This document shows positions 33,014-43,207 of a stretch of DNA of 64,000 bases, piece by piece (position 1 is the first letter of the stretch; each line of letters starts with the position of its first letter). The notes under the pieces are model-generated. The model had not been told where the DNA came from and made no database searches. It was given only the letters and a program-made list of their open reading frames with translations. Source of the DNA: Limnephilus marmoratus (Eukaryota > Arthropoda > Insecta > Trichoptera > Limnephilidae); NCBI GenBank assembly GCA_917880885.1, contig OU862913.1, positions 3,782,001-3,846,000 on the forward strand, written 5' to 3'. Made by a program: the position numbers and the translations under genes.

Positions 33014-33895
33014 GGGAGGCGTCTACTAATATCTACAGGAATTCCAAAAACTGAAAAAATCGAACTAATATGGAGGCGTCTACTAATATCTACAGGAATT
33101 CCAAAAACTGAAAAAATCGAACTAATATCTATGAGAATCAAAGTGTTGACGAATATCTACAGCTCAAACTGTTGATTAATATCTATGAGAACCAAAGTGT
33201 TGACGAATATCTACAGTACTGGCAGAGGTTGGATTTGCAATTGTGTATAGCATATTGGAATAACGTAATATTGCGTATGCTGTTTAAAAAACTTAATTTA
33301 TGTAAGTATGTATGTAAAAATCCCTAATATCGGACTATTGGACACATTTAGCTGATTAGTCCAACCTATGCTCTGTAGATATTAGTTCAACCTAAGCTCT
33401 GTAGATATTAATCAACACTCTGAAGTTCGTAGATATTAGTTCAACATATGAGCTGTAGATATTCGTCAGACATACAGGCTGTAGATATTAGTATCTGGAG
33501 TCACTAATATCTATGAGAATCAAAGTGTTGACGAATATCTACAGCTCAAACTGTTGATTAATATCTATGAGAACCAAAGTGTTGACGAATATCTACAGCA
33601 CTGGCAGAGGTTGGATTTGCAATTGTGTATAGCATATTGGAATAACGTAATATTGCGTATGCAGGTTAAAAAACTTAATTTATGTAAGTCCGTATGTAAA
33701 AATCCCTAATATCGGACTATTGGACACATTTAGCTGATTAGTCCAACCTATGCTCTGTAGATATTAGTTCAACCTAAGCTCTGTAGATATTAATCAACAC
33801 TCTGAAGTTCGTAGATATTAGTTCAACATATATGAGCTGTAGACATTCGTCAGACATACAGGCTGTAGATATTAGTATCTGGACTATCTGGAGTC
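33014..33895. repeat. Array of a CTGTAGATATTAG motif in both orientations
   Basis: Two tandem units of about 380 bp (33125-33505 and 33506-33895) plus a doubled 57-bp unit (33014 and 33063). In each unit the left part carries TAATATCTACAG/GAATATCTACAG and TAATATCTATGAG, and the right part carries its reverse complement CTGTAGATATTAGTTCAAC several times. About 20 copies in total. Confidence 0.75.
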
Positions 33896-34042
33896 CCACG
33901 GAGTGCGCATTTTCTGTACTGAATCTATGGAGTTGACATCTGTCACCCACCGGTCTTGGCAGCTCCGTAATAAAAATGACCCCCTCTCCTGTTTTCGTCG
34001 GAGTGGGGGGCGCTTAACTGTTGGCATATCGCCTCAGGAGCG

Positions 34043-35243
34043 GTTATAGCCCATTCACACCATTCATTTATCGTTCATTTCGTGATTTCATTCCGCCTCT
34101 TTCCCTCGAAATGAACCGTGTGAACACGAAAGTGAATAGAGACAGTTCCGAATGAAGCATTCCAACAATGTTGGAATGCTTCCTTCGGCACTGTTCACTC
34201 GCAACCGGAATTTAACATCACGTGACGCGAATGATGTGTGTGAACACTCAAGTGAACAGTCTTTCACTCGCAAATTAGTCGGCCGAAATGTTCTGGCGTG
34301 AGGACGAGTAGCCGAAGCGGCTTAAACGTCAAAATGCTCCGTTTAGTTCGCTTTTCGAAATAACTCCTACACGTCTCATAGAAATCGTTGTTTCTCCCTT
34401 ACTATCATAGTGAAAAATATGATCTAAACGGTATTGGAAAGAAAAAATAATGCTTTATATATTCAATATAACGATTAACCACAAACGAATACGAATGTAC
34501 ACTTCTATGGAACCAAAGTTTCTGATCGAATTTGAAAAAAAAATTATGAAACATTGTGAATTTTTTATGAATTATTTTTATATGAAACGATAAAAAAGTG
34601 AGGTGACAGAAACGTTTATAATTTATTTGTCTAACAAAATAAGTGTGTGTTTTTATATTTCTTTTGTTAACCAGTAATTTTAGTTAGAATAAAAAGCAAG
34701 GAGAGCCATTTTTTAAACTTTTAAAAGTTTATATTAAAAATTACTCTATTAAAAAAATTACGTGGTTATTTCTAATAATAAATTTTGGAATCATATTTCA
34801 TCACCTTTCCAAAACAGTTTTTAGTTTTTGGATACGTTAATAAATATTCCATTTGTATGGATTTTATTGCAAGCCGAGGCCTATTTTGGAATAAAAATAT
34901 TTTCATGGTTCTAAAATACTGGTAGATATCAGTTTTCAGGTTAGTATTTAACCATATGTTCATTTTATGGTGCTGAAATTTATTTACTGTTTACAAGAAT
35001 CGCCAATTTCTCGTAATTTAGTTCGACGTTATCGGAAATGTCAATTGAAATCGTAAATATTCCCGAACATAGCCGTCAGCGCCGGACGAATTCCAATGCG
35101 GCCGCGACTACTCTCGACGACTTCGCAGCGAGAATGTCGAGTGAACTCTTCCTTCGAAGGAACCGTGTGAACACTCGGTGAAACGAGAATGGAACATTTC
35201 ATCGAGTAAACCTTCATCCGAGTGATCCTTGTGACTTCAGCTT
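34043..35243. mobile_element. Insertion inside the repeat module, TTA flanks
   Basis: The module sequence GGAGCGGTTACGGCGTAAG, whole at 35566-35584, is split here: GGAGCGGTTA at 34038 and TTACGGCGTAAG at 35244. The duplicated TTA fits the 3-bp target of PIF/Harbinger-type elements. The ends are rich in GTGTGAACAC-type sequence, with an inner hairpin (GCATTCCAACA/TGTTGGAATGC, 34157-34180). I see no transposase and the terminal inverted repeats are poor, so the class is uncertain. Confidence 0.45.
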
Positions 35244-35614
35244 ACGGCGTAAGATGTGCATTGTCTATGGTTGATGTGCGCAGAAAGGAGTGTTCAGACA
35301 TCTAATATAACCACTAGCAGGTATCTGTTGAACCGCGAGCGCTTATGTTTCGTGCCGTTCACACGGCGCAGATAAAATATTTCTTCCTACGGTAGGAGAG
35401 GGGGTCAGTTGAATTAGCGAGCGGCCACGGAGCGCGCATTTTTTGTACTGAATCTATGGAGTTGACATCTGTCACCCACCGGTCTTGGCAGCTCCGTAAT
35501 TAAAATGACCCCCTCTCCTGTTTTCGTCGGAGTGGGGGGCGCTTAACTGTTGGCATATCGCCTCAGGAGCGGTTACGGCGTAAGATGTGCATTGTCTATG
35601 GTGGATGTGCGCAT

Positions 35615-35813
35615 AAAGCGCTCAGGTGTGAACGGTCTGAAGGGATTGTATGGAGAGCGATATGTGGCGTGCTATGATCTTTTATATTTATATGCTCAAT
35701 GTGAACGAGCTCTAAAGCGCTCAGGTGTGAACGGTCTGAAGGGATTGTATGGAGAGCGATATGTGGCGTGCTATGATCTTTTATATTTATATGCTCAATG
35801 TGAACGAGCTCTT
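35615..35813 (+). repeat. Two 99-bp tandem copies
   Basis: AAAGCGCTCAGGTGTGAACG starts at 35615 and again at 35714; the units are virtually identical. The 99-bp period is a multiple of three, so an open frame runs through both, but the translation is not a recognised protein. Confidence 0.8.
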
Positions 35814-35815
35814 AA

Positions 35816-36400
35816 TTGACCAGTTTTTATAGTGTTTGCATTATAACACATTGAGTTACCCAACACCAACCAGGTGAACAGGTTACATACGAGTTTAGGT
35901 GCATGAGTTTGTTCAATGTTAATTTACGGCCGCTGTCACACTTTAAAATAAAGCGATAAGTTAGTTTATCTTGTCTTGACCTTGAGTGAAATTATAGTAA
36001 ACTCGATTCCTTTTCAGTAAATTTCATTATTTTAACTTATTTTGTCTTTTATTTATACTTAAAATCAATAATAGACGTCAACAGGTGCGTTTTATTTTTC
36101 GATCTTAAATTTATAAACCTTTACTGTTACTTAATGATATGTTACTTATATACCTACTTCATATATCAAATAACCGTTTCAACCCACACAAAACTACACC
36201 AACGTCAAATTATCAGTTCTGAACTCAGCGCGGCTAAATACACGAGAATGACTTATTTAACGGAAAGTGTATCATTTAACGATAGTTTCTGTTGGTCCCA
36301 TTTGTGAAGCAAGTTTATTTGTTTCTGTCAAGTTCATAACTGAGCGGTCCTTATTTTATCGTTTCATTGATGCCGGTGACAGTTTATTGCAGAGTGGTAC
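35816..36400 (+). repeat. Segment duplicated at 60330-60900
   Basis: From CATTATAACACATTGAGTTA onward the sequence matches 60344-60840 in the same orientation, with moderate divergence. It belongs to the upstream region of locus 3. Confidence 0.7.
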
Positions 36401-37193
36401 CTACAGTTAATGTCAAATAAATAATTTCTGTATCGCTGTTTTTGTTTAAAAGAAATCAACTAAAGGGCGGCTTAATCGCCAAGGTTTAGTTTTATTTTAA
36501 TTTCTGGTTCATTGGAAGATCCTCTTTTAAGCCTTTCGAGTAACATTTCAATCCTGATTTATGATATTTTTCGGTGTGATAGTGAGTTCTTGTTCCTACA
36601 CTCGTGCCTACACGTGCAGTTGAACACAACGGCTGGTTCTCAGTAAGTATTACCAACTGCATTCACTCTCAGAGCTCGCTAATATGACCCCATCTTGATA
36701 TTTAAAATTGAATAGTATTTTGGATGGAGCTGGAATATTAAATGCAGTTTTCCTAAATAAATCATTATACTTACCATAAACAATTCTATGCTTGTAAAAG
36801 TCGAAAATGAGTATTCTATGATAGTCTGAATTATTTTAATTCTTTTATAAAGTAACTAGGTTTTTATTATTTCAATTTGTAGGCCTGGTTTGTGGTTAAT
36901 ACAGACTAGACATTTATATCGAATATTTTCGATGGAATCGGTGAGGATTTTAAAGTAGGGAACCAGATAGAAGAAATGTATTCAACTTGACTGATATGTT
37001 ACTTGAGTTATTGAAATTAGAATGCAGTCAAGCAAATATAAGAATTCACATAAGGACGTGTGAGTTGGAGTGGAATAAAAATCGCAAGATCACTAATTTC
37101 ATTGATATATAAGTATAAGTTGTAAACTTCATTGAAGCAATCATTAAGATGTTTAAATGAAGAGGTTTCGTTATAGGCCTTATTTATTTTCAG
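36401..37193. other. Intron or upstream region of locus 3
   Basis: No gene recognised. A donor-like CTCAGTAAGTATT at about 36636 could end an alternative untranslated exon. Confidence 0.3.
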
Positions 37194-37391
37194 CTGAAAC
37201 CAATTACCATCACATAACAGGACGCTATCACAGCAGTGCCATGGATCTTCCCAACCCAGAGAGTGTTTCTATGAAGACTGAACCATGGTCGCAAGAAGAA
37301 GGCTCCACTGAAATGGTGTATAAATGTGAAATGCACCTCCCGGACGTAAAGAAGGAATATTTTTTGTACGCCCAGAGTGTTCAGTCAACTA
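37194..37391 (+). CDS. Exon A with start codon, locus 3
   Basis: Runs from acceptor TTATTTTCAG to a donor at 37392 (GTAATC). ATG at 37241 follows the shared leader (CACAGCAGTGCCATGG). It encodes MDLPNPESVSMKTEPWSQEE, then a weaker middle (YKCEMHLP in place of YTDIDIYLP) and DVKKEY. The family cysteine after KKE is replaced by tyrosine, but both lysine motifs (MKTE, VKKE) remain. One base is left for exon B at 41647. Confidence 0.7.
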
Positions 37392-37479
37392 GTAATCATG
37401 AAGGTATTTCAGATGGTCGCAGTCAGAATAGTTTCTTATTTTGGAAATGGATTGCTGATAAAAAAAACCCTGATAAACG

Positions 37480-37620
37480 ATAGTGAGTACACGCATCTGT
37501 GTGCTCAGTGTACGATAGTGAACGATACGATAGTGTACGATAGCACACGTGTGTGTGCTCACTATCGTACCTTAGCGAGTAAAGATATTATCATCTCTGC
37601 CTACCCCTGCAAGATAGTAA
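37480..37620. repeat. Short inverted repeats rich in ACGATAGTG
   Basis: ACGATAGTGAGTACACGC near 37488 faces GTGTGTGCTCACTATCGT near 37551-37568, with extra ACGATAG copies between. A related but simpler sequence lies in the same relative position of locus 2 (29065-29105). Confidence 0.55.
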
Positions 37621-37860
37621 GTTAGTTTAAATCTAAATGGTAACTGGTAAATATATAAATAAGAAAGCAACCGGTAAAACTTGACAACCTAACCAGCGAG
37701 TTTATTGATGTCAAATTCGGGGTGCTTACAGGAAGTATTCTGGGTCCAATTCTGTTCTTAATATCATTAGTTTTGTGTGTGATACTATTCTTCTAATTAA
37801 TGGGAATAATTGGACAGAAATATTTAAGAAAGCCATTTGTTACCATAGAATAAATAATCC
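37621..37860 (+). mobile_element. LINE fragment beside exon A
   Basis: Contains AACCAGCGAGTTTATTGATG and GSILGPILFLI (about 37725-37765), the VPQGS-type box of a reverse transcriptase. It is the same fragment as at 449-620 and 28800-29040 (minus). Confidence 0.6.
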
Positions 37861-37879
37861 ACTCCATAATCACAAAAAT

Positions 37880-37990
37880 AACTCGCCGAGTCATCACCAT
37901 TAAGCGGCGCGAACATATATGTATATACGTATATACATTCCTACGTATACGTACCGAGTATATATGTATATACATATCTACGTATGTAGG
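37880..37990. repeat. AT-rich palindromic run
   Basis: Alternating TATATGTATATACGTATATAC-like sequence, repeated with ACGTATACGT in the middle. It can form cruciforms. No gene. Confidence 0.5.
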
Positions 37991-38759
37991 TAACTCCTCA
38001 TATCCTTAATGTTCAATTTATTAGGTTTTATACTAAATGCTTATAATTTTACTCCTGAATAACTTATGTATCTATAATAACGTGATGTTGTAAAAGACTC
38101 CTAGGCGCTAATAAATAATTAAATGTTTTTTCAGGGTCAGAATTCACATACCTATTGGTTGGGCGTTTACACAATCATAGCTACACTTACCTACATACAT
38201 TTACACATATCATAGACTCTGTGCTTGTAGCTTTGATTGTCACAAATTCCTTACTTATCCATCCCTATCCTTTTTACCCATCTATCCCATCCCTAGGTTC
38301 CTGTCAATTTTCGTTACCATAACAATCAGTTAAACAAATCAGTGTGTCGTCAATCGAACCTCGCGTAAGCATACAATTTTCCGCTCCCCGCATTTTCTAT
38401 AATCTCTCCGCATATGAAAGTAAAATACCGCGATACACGTGTATGAACAAAGGCTACTCATGAGAGAAGAGAAGTAGACACCACAAGATTCCTCAGTAAG
38501 TCCCTTCCTTCCTTGTGTGCATTCATTTCTATTTGTGCAGTGGTCTAACATACACTTAAAAACACATTCGCAAGGTCCTTCGACATTCTTTCGCACCTAA
38601 ATCACACACATAAACACTTCTCGCAAAATCATTCACCTATATTGTTCGTCTAAAATGTTAATCTTAACAATAAGTTTGTGTTTTTTTTTAATATTGGCGA
38701 TATTCTTCATGATATTTAAAATGTTATTATCATCACTGATTTTTTTTTTTAACCATCTT
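37991..38759. other. Spacer, nothing recognised
   Basis: No supported gene. A T-rich tract precedes the hairpin repeat at 38780. Confidence 0.35.
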
Positions 38760-38769
38760 AATTTTTTTT

Positions 38770-39030
38770 CAAAATTTTAATACCTCACAAGAGTCCTACC
38801 TGCTCCCATCTGGAGCCAGTAAGACTATGGCATCCCCATAGTCTTACTGGCTCCGATGGGGAATGTTGTGAGGTGAAGGTAGTGGGAAGGGGAAGGAGAT
38901 GGGGACGAGGAAGGTAGGGAAGTTATTTGCTATTCAGATCTGGTCACCAAACACGGCTAACGCCATTTCAACGTTTCAATTCTGAATGGTGGTCTTACAC
39001 CAGGGCGGTACTGAGGGCATTTTCTACTCT
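38770..39030 (-). mobile_element. LINE-type 3' end with a long hairpin
   Basis: GGAGCCAGTAAGACTATGG (38812-38830) is the exact reverse complement of 38836-38854, with a 5-base loop; CCCATC/GATGGG and CCTCACAA/TTGTGAGG extend the pairing outwards. The flanking sequence, with GACCAGATCT and CCAGGGCGATACT-like parts, matches 53905-54130 in the opposite orientation, so it is a dispersed family. The architecture resembles the 3' stem-loops of the LINE ends at 5512 and 40581. Confidence 0.6.
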
Positions 39031-39534
39031 GAAATTTGCCCCAAATATAGTACGCATTATTTTTAATGAATTAATTGTGAAATAACACAATTTTTTTCAG
39101 ATAAAAAATAAACATGCCATTTATTTTTTCTTCAGTTCTTTCCTTAAGGTTTGTAGAATATGAGATGTAAAGTCGCTGGAGTTTTTCCTACAGAAATAAT
39201 GAATCTTATCATGCTTTCTGATACCTTGGAGAATACAGCAACGATCAATCGTTACTCGTTATGCGCCACCTACGAATGAAAAATTACTCGTCATCGCGAC
39301 GACCTTTGTTGAATGTTTCAGTTTCACGTATTTTTCAATGTCAAACGGTTGAAGAGATGATTATATTGGCAGCCCTATGAATATTGTTTATGTTCCCGAT
39401 GATTACGAGATGTCTATAGTATGAGTTTGAAACGTCAAACAGTTGATACACGATAATATTCCAAATGGCTGGGAGTTCAGGATATATTACAAGCGACCAA
39501 AACATCGCTGGTAAATCAGCCATTGTAATATGTT
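39031..39534. other. Spacer, nothing recognised
   Basis: No gene or repeat that I can identify. Confidence 0.3.
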
Positions 39535-40640
39535 TCTTCGATTCGTTCTTGTGTTCAGTACCGGATTATCCCTAAGGCAGAGTAGGCAACTGCCTAGGGG
39601 CCCCGCATCGGCTAGGGGCCCCGCGTTCCGAGAAATTTTATTTTTCTTTTTTTATTAGGAACATTTACAGGTTAATAACATGAGGTACACGCATAGAAAA
39701 CAACAAATTATAATAATAAGGTTACAACCCAATAAATAACCAATGTACACATCATGTACAAATAATAAATAAAAAGTCTATAATTAAAACAAATATTATT
39801 CGAGAAAAACGCATTCAAAGTTTTGCTGAAGGATAATTCAACATACAAACTGTTTCAAATGGTTTCACATAAAATGATGTATCTCCGTCAATTTTTCGAA
39901 TTTCTTTAAAAAAATTGGTGAGTTTTTTTTAACAAATGCATCGTTTAAAAAAATGAAATAAATTAAAAAATTACAATTTTTTACACTGACTGACTGACTG
40001 TTGATTTATATGTAGAAATAGTAACAAAATTTCAAAAGCATCGGTCATGTCAAGTTAAGATTTTGAGTTGTGATGTTCACAAACTTCAGAAATAATGTTC
40101 TTTGCTTGGAAACAGATTTAAAAAAAATTATACTCGAAATATACTTGAATCGAGCATGATGGCCGGTCGCTTGAAACGCTGTACCTTCGTTAATTTTGCT
40201 CCGATTTAAAGGAAATTTTGACACAATACTCAATATACTGACATGTTTTATATTAAAAAAATTGATTTAAAATCTTACCCCCCCCCCCCCCCTCTTAAAG
40301 CCTTGTTAAGGATTTGATCAAGGGAACAAGGAGGCGTTTGGAGGCCCCTTCAACCCCCCCCTCCCCCGGAAGTCCGCCATTTGTAAAGGGGCCCCGAGAC
40401 GTGCATTGCCTAGGGGCCCCGACATGGTTAATCCGGCCCTGCTTGTGTTCCTCAACTCGGCTGTGGAATGATTTGCAGGCCTCTGTGTTTCCTCCTTCCT
40501 ACAACATGGGTCTCTTCAAGACCAATGTTCATTCCTTCCTCTCCTTAAAACGACTCTCCACACAGCACCCCAGATGACATAGGCCTTGAGGGAAAATATT
40601 TTCCTCAGGGCCTCCTGTGTGGAGTTAATGTAAAAAAAAA
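39535..40640 (+). mobile_element. LINE C-terminus and 3' end, split by a hAT-like element
   Basis: Once the hAT-like insertion is left out, the flanks join as a LINE ORF2 end. Plus strand 40443-40575 reads STRLWNDLQASVFPPSYNMG followed by LFKTNVHSFLSLKRL. The 3' stem-loop AGGCCTTGAG/CTCAGGGCCT lies at 40581-40613, followed by an A run. Confidence 0.7.
39556..40441. mobile_element. hAT-like non-autonomous element, 886 bp
   Basis: Flanked by a perfect 8-bp duplication CTTGTGTT (39548-39555 and 40442-40449). Ends are CAGTACCGGATTA and its counterpart TAATCCGGCCCTG, then TAGGCAACTGCCTAGGGGCC facing GGGGCCCCTAGGCAATGC-like sequence. Such ends are typical of hAT elements. The interior has no transposase and ends in a C run (40279-40293). 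Confidence 0.8.
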
Positions 40641-40649
40641 TTATTTATG

Positions 40650-41250
40650 CATTAAACCGCTTACTCGTCAATACGGAATATTTTTTATTCAAACTGTTGT
40701 ATTTAGCTTTATTATCACGAAAAAATGAGTATTTAAGTCGGGGGAGACTAAAACATGCAAAAATTATGCATTAACATTTTAATTTTGTTTAAATTAATTC
40801 ACTTACGCGGTTACGAATTCTTCGCCATATTCTGTTTATATCAACAACTTATATGTTCATAGACAATCAATCCTTCACATTTTCCAAGGTACCAATAGAA
40901 AGAAATGTGTTAAAATAATTACGCAAACCCGCTAGACAAACCCTGCGTAGCCAAACAAACCATTTAAAAACGTAGGCTTTTTTAAAGTAAAGATAACATA
41001 CACAAGGCCGCTAGACAAACCTTGCTTTGCCAGACAAACCATTTAAAATTATGATGAAATGCGAGTTTATTTTAGAGAATTTATTTTATAAGATTGGTAC
41101 TTCCGACAAATGTCATATTTGATTGTCTATTAGTTAAAAAAGGAACATTCCGTATTATCCGTGCATCAAACTTCGACAACAAGAGCGTTCCGTATTATCC
41201 GTGAGGTGGACTAACTGCATATTTACCAAAAAAATAATGGAACCTTAAAA
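40650..41250 (+). repeat. Dispersed repeat, inverted copy at 13076-13674
   Basis: Near full-length match in opposite orientation to the repeat that splits the exon A relic at 13 kb. It includes the doubled TTCCGTATTATCCGTG and two TAGACAAACC(C/T)TGC units (about 40930 and 41010). Confidence 0.65.
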
Positions 41251-41646
41251 CGACTTTATAAAAACATACGATGTCTTTGCTGGTGCCAAAGATATTGATA
41301 TTCAATATCTTTGGCTGGTGCTAAAGTGCGCGTGGGAAAACAATAGTATTAGATTTTAAAAGCCTGTAATGGATTTTATTGATTATGTTACACCAATTAT
41401 TTAGGTATTTTGGCGGAGTTCCATTTTTGCTAAAATTTCATGCAGTGAGTGTAAGAATGGGTTTATAATATGCTTCTTCAGATATCTGTATATAATAGTA
41501 TGGATTGTTCTCTGATTATCAAGTTGAAGTTGATAATCTCAGAAGATATTTTGCATTTTTAATTGTGACCTCTTTGACTGAGTGTGTGATATGATTTTTA
41601 ATGTTTTCAATTACATATTATCAATGTTTTGTTGTTATTATTACAG
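41251..41646. other. Intron of locus 3 before exon B
   Basis: No gene. A short inverted pair (CAAAGATATTGAT/ATCAATATCTTTG-like) lies near 41288-41312. Sequence from about 41470 is related to the same interval before exon B of loci 2 and 6 (near 26480-26660 and 63510-63617). Confidence 0.4.
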
Positions 41647-41802
41647 GTAGCATTAAGGTGGAGACTGTACCCATCAAGACAGAACCAGAACCCACAGAAG
41701 AATACGGAGAGGGAATTGCTTATTCGGAAATAGACACTGACCTGAAAGATATTAAAAAGGAATGTTTAGAGTACACTGAAAGTATTGCCGAGACCACTGC
41801 AG
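41647..41802 (+). CDS. Acidic module exon, type B, locus 3
   Basis: A 156-bp symmetric exon (acceptor TATTACAG, donor GTAAAA). It encodes SIKVETVPIKTEPEPTEE, YSEIDTDLKDIKKEC and ETTAG, with both lysine motifs present (IKTE, IKKE). Phase fits exon A (37391) and the finger exon (41896). Confidence 0.85.
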
Positions 41803-41895
41803 GTAAAATTGATTTTTTTGAGAGTTTCTTTTAACAATTTTCTCATTTAATGTTAGATACCTACTTATTAATCTTTACCCGCTATCTTTTTGCAG

Positions 41896-42347
41896 ACAAA
41901 ATACCGGACCTGAAGATGCAGTCTGGAGAAAAACCTCATGTGTGTTCCTATTGTACCTACTCCAGTGTAAACAAATCAGATTTAACGAGGCACTTACGCA
42001 CCCATACAGGAGAAAAGCCTCATTCATGTCCACATTGTAACTACTCCTGCTCAAACAAATCAGTTTTGACAAAGCACTTACGCGCCCATACTGGAGAAAA
42101 ACCTTATACATGTTCCCATTGTAACTACTCTTGCTCAGGCAAGTCAGATTTAATTGTGCACTTACGAACCCATACTGGAGAAAAGCCTCACTCATGTTCC
42201 CTTTGTAACTACTCCTGTTCACGGAAGTCAGGTTTAACATTGCACTTACGCAACCATCCTGGAGAAAAACCTTTTTTTGTTCCCACTGTAACTCCATTTC
42301 GCAAAAGGGATAGTGAAAAAAGCACATTCTTACTCAAACTGGAGTAA
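41896..42347 (+). CDS. C2H2 zinc-finger exon, locus 3, frameshifted end
   Basis: Acceptor CTTTTTGCAG precedes 41896. After DKIPDLKMQSGEK come four C2H2 fingers with HTGEKP linkers (fingers end at about residue 125). In the T run at 42272-42278 one base is missing relative to sister copies, so after GEKPFF the frame turns to unrelated VPTVTPFRKRD and stops at 42347. The lost frame still encodes CSHCN-like finger sequence. The result is a short four-finger protein, the smallest of the family here. Confidence 0.75.
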
Positions 42348-42359
42348 AACCTCGTTAGT

Positions 42360-43050
42360 GTTAATGTAAATTATGTCTCTATGAACCTCAAAACCCTTGA
42401 TCAACGCAGAGATATCAGAGACCTAGTAATGCTTTATAAGATAATCCACAATTTTATTGATAGCCCTTACCTATTACAAAATATTAATTTCAGATGTCCA
42501 ATAAGAGTCACTCGATCTCCAGAAATATTTTATATTCCTAAGAGCAATGCTAATTATCTTCAAAATGTGATTATAAGAGGAAGCTGTAGCACTTTCAATA
42601 GATTATGCACAGATATTGACATTATTAACACGAACCTTGTTAACTTCATAAAATTCGAAAAAAGTAATATTCAACGGAAAACTTAATGCTTCATTAATTC
42701 CTTATATATTTCTTGTTCATTTTTCATTTTCATTTTTCTTCATTTTCATTACATTTTCTTTTTTGATTTCAGCAGTTTGCATTAAATAACCTCTTCAAAA
42801 ATGTTACAGTATATATTACCCTTGAAAACACATATTTTGTAGATTTAAGAGAGTAAATACACGTTTTCAGAACTGTTTATATTACATACATATATTGTTT
42901 TGTTTGTTCTTCTTTTTATTATTGTCTCAATTTTTTATGTCGTTAATTTATTGGTCAATGATATGACTATCTCTAACACTGTTACATATGAACTTGTAAT
43001 GACTGTTTATAACGCTAACAAATAAAATAAAATAAAATAAAATAAAAACT
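42360..43050 (+). mobile_element. LINE 3' part, ending beside a splice donor
   Basis: At 42381-42686 the plus strand reads LDQRRDIRDLVMLYKIIHNF, then SPEIFYIPKSNANY, a LINE C-terminus like the copy at 23987-24900. The 3' region ends in (AATAA)n at 43018-43047, directly next to the donor of the minus-strand exon A at 43054. Confidence 0.65.
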
Positions 43051-43053
43051 TAC

Positions 43054-43207
43054 TGACTGCCGGAGTACTCTCCACATACTGCAAACATTCCTTCTTCACA
43101 TCCGGAAGGTAGATATCTATATCCGTATAGGGCATTTCACCTCCACCCTCTTCCTGGGACCCTGGTTCCACCTTGGTGGAAACACTTTCTGGGTTGGGAA
43201 GATCCAT
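43054..43207 (-). CDS. Exon A with start codon, orphan
   Basis: ATG at 43207; donor GTAAGT after 43054. It encodes MDLPNPESVSTKVEPGSQEE, then GGGEMPYTDIDIYLPDVKKE and a final TPAVS, nearly identical to exon A of locus 5 (57924-57771). The residue before the first motif lysine is T (TKVE), which weakens the SUMO consensus; VKKE is intact. The next minus-strand exon B is 16.6 kb away (26432, locus 2). It may serve that locus in place of its broken exon A, or be a stranded duplicate. Confidence 0.7.

Larger units (their letters stand above)
32455..35815. mobile_element. 3.4-kb composite repeat inserted in the upstream region
   Basis: The sister segment at 60270-60340 runs without this block, so 32455-35815 looks like an insertion. 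It is built from three copies of a module (about 32455-32830, 32870-34045, 35280-35600). Each module has AGGAGAGGGGGTCA facing TGACCCCCTCTCCT about 140 bp apart, and ends with GGTGTGAACGGTCTGAAGGG. The middle copy is interrupted by a motif array (33014-33895), and another block lies at 34043-35243. No protein domain is recognisable. Confidence 0.6.

Noticed and set aside
33014..33895. CRISPR-like short repeat with spacers
   Set aside because: The motif occurs in both orientations, spacers are themselves repeated, and the setting is eukaryotic.
35550..35819. Small protein with a 33-residue repeat
   Set aside because: Generated by a 99-bp tandem DNA repeat in a composite non-coding element.
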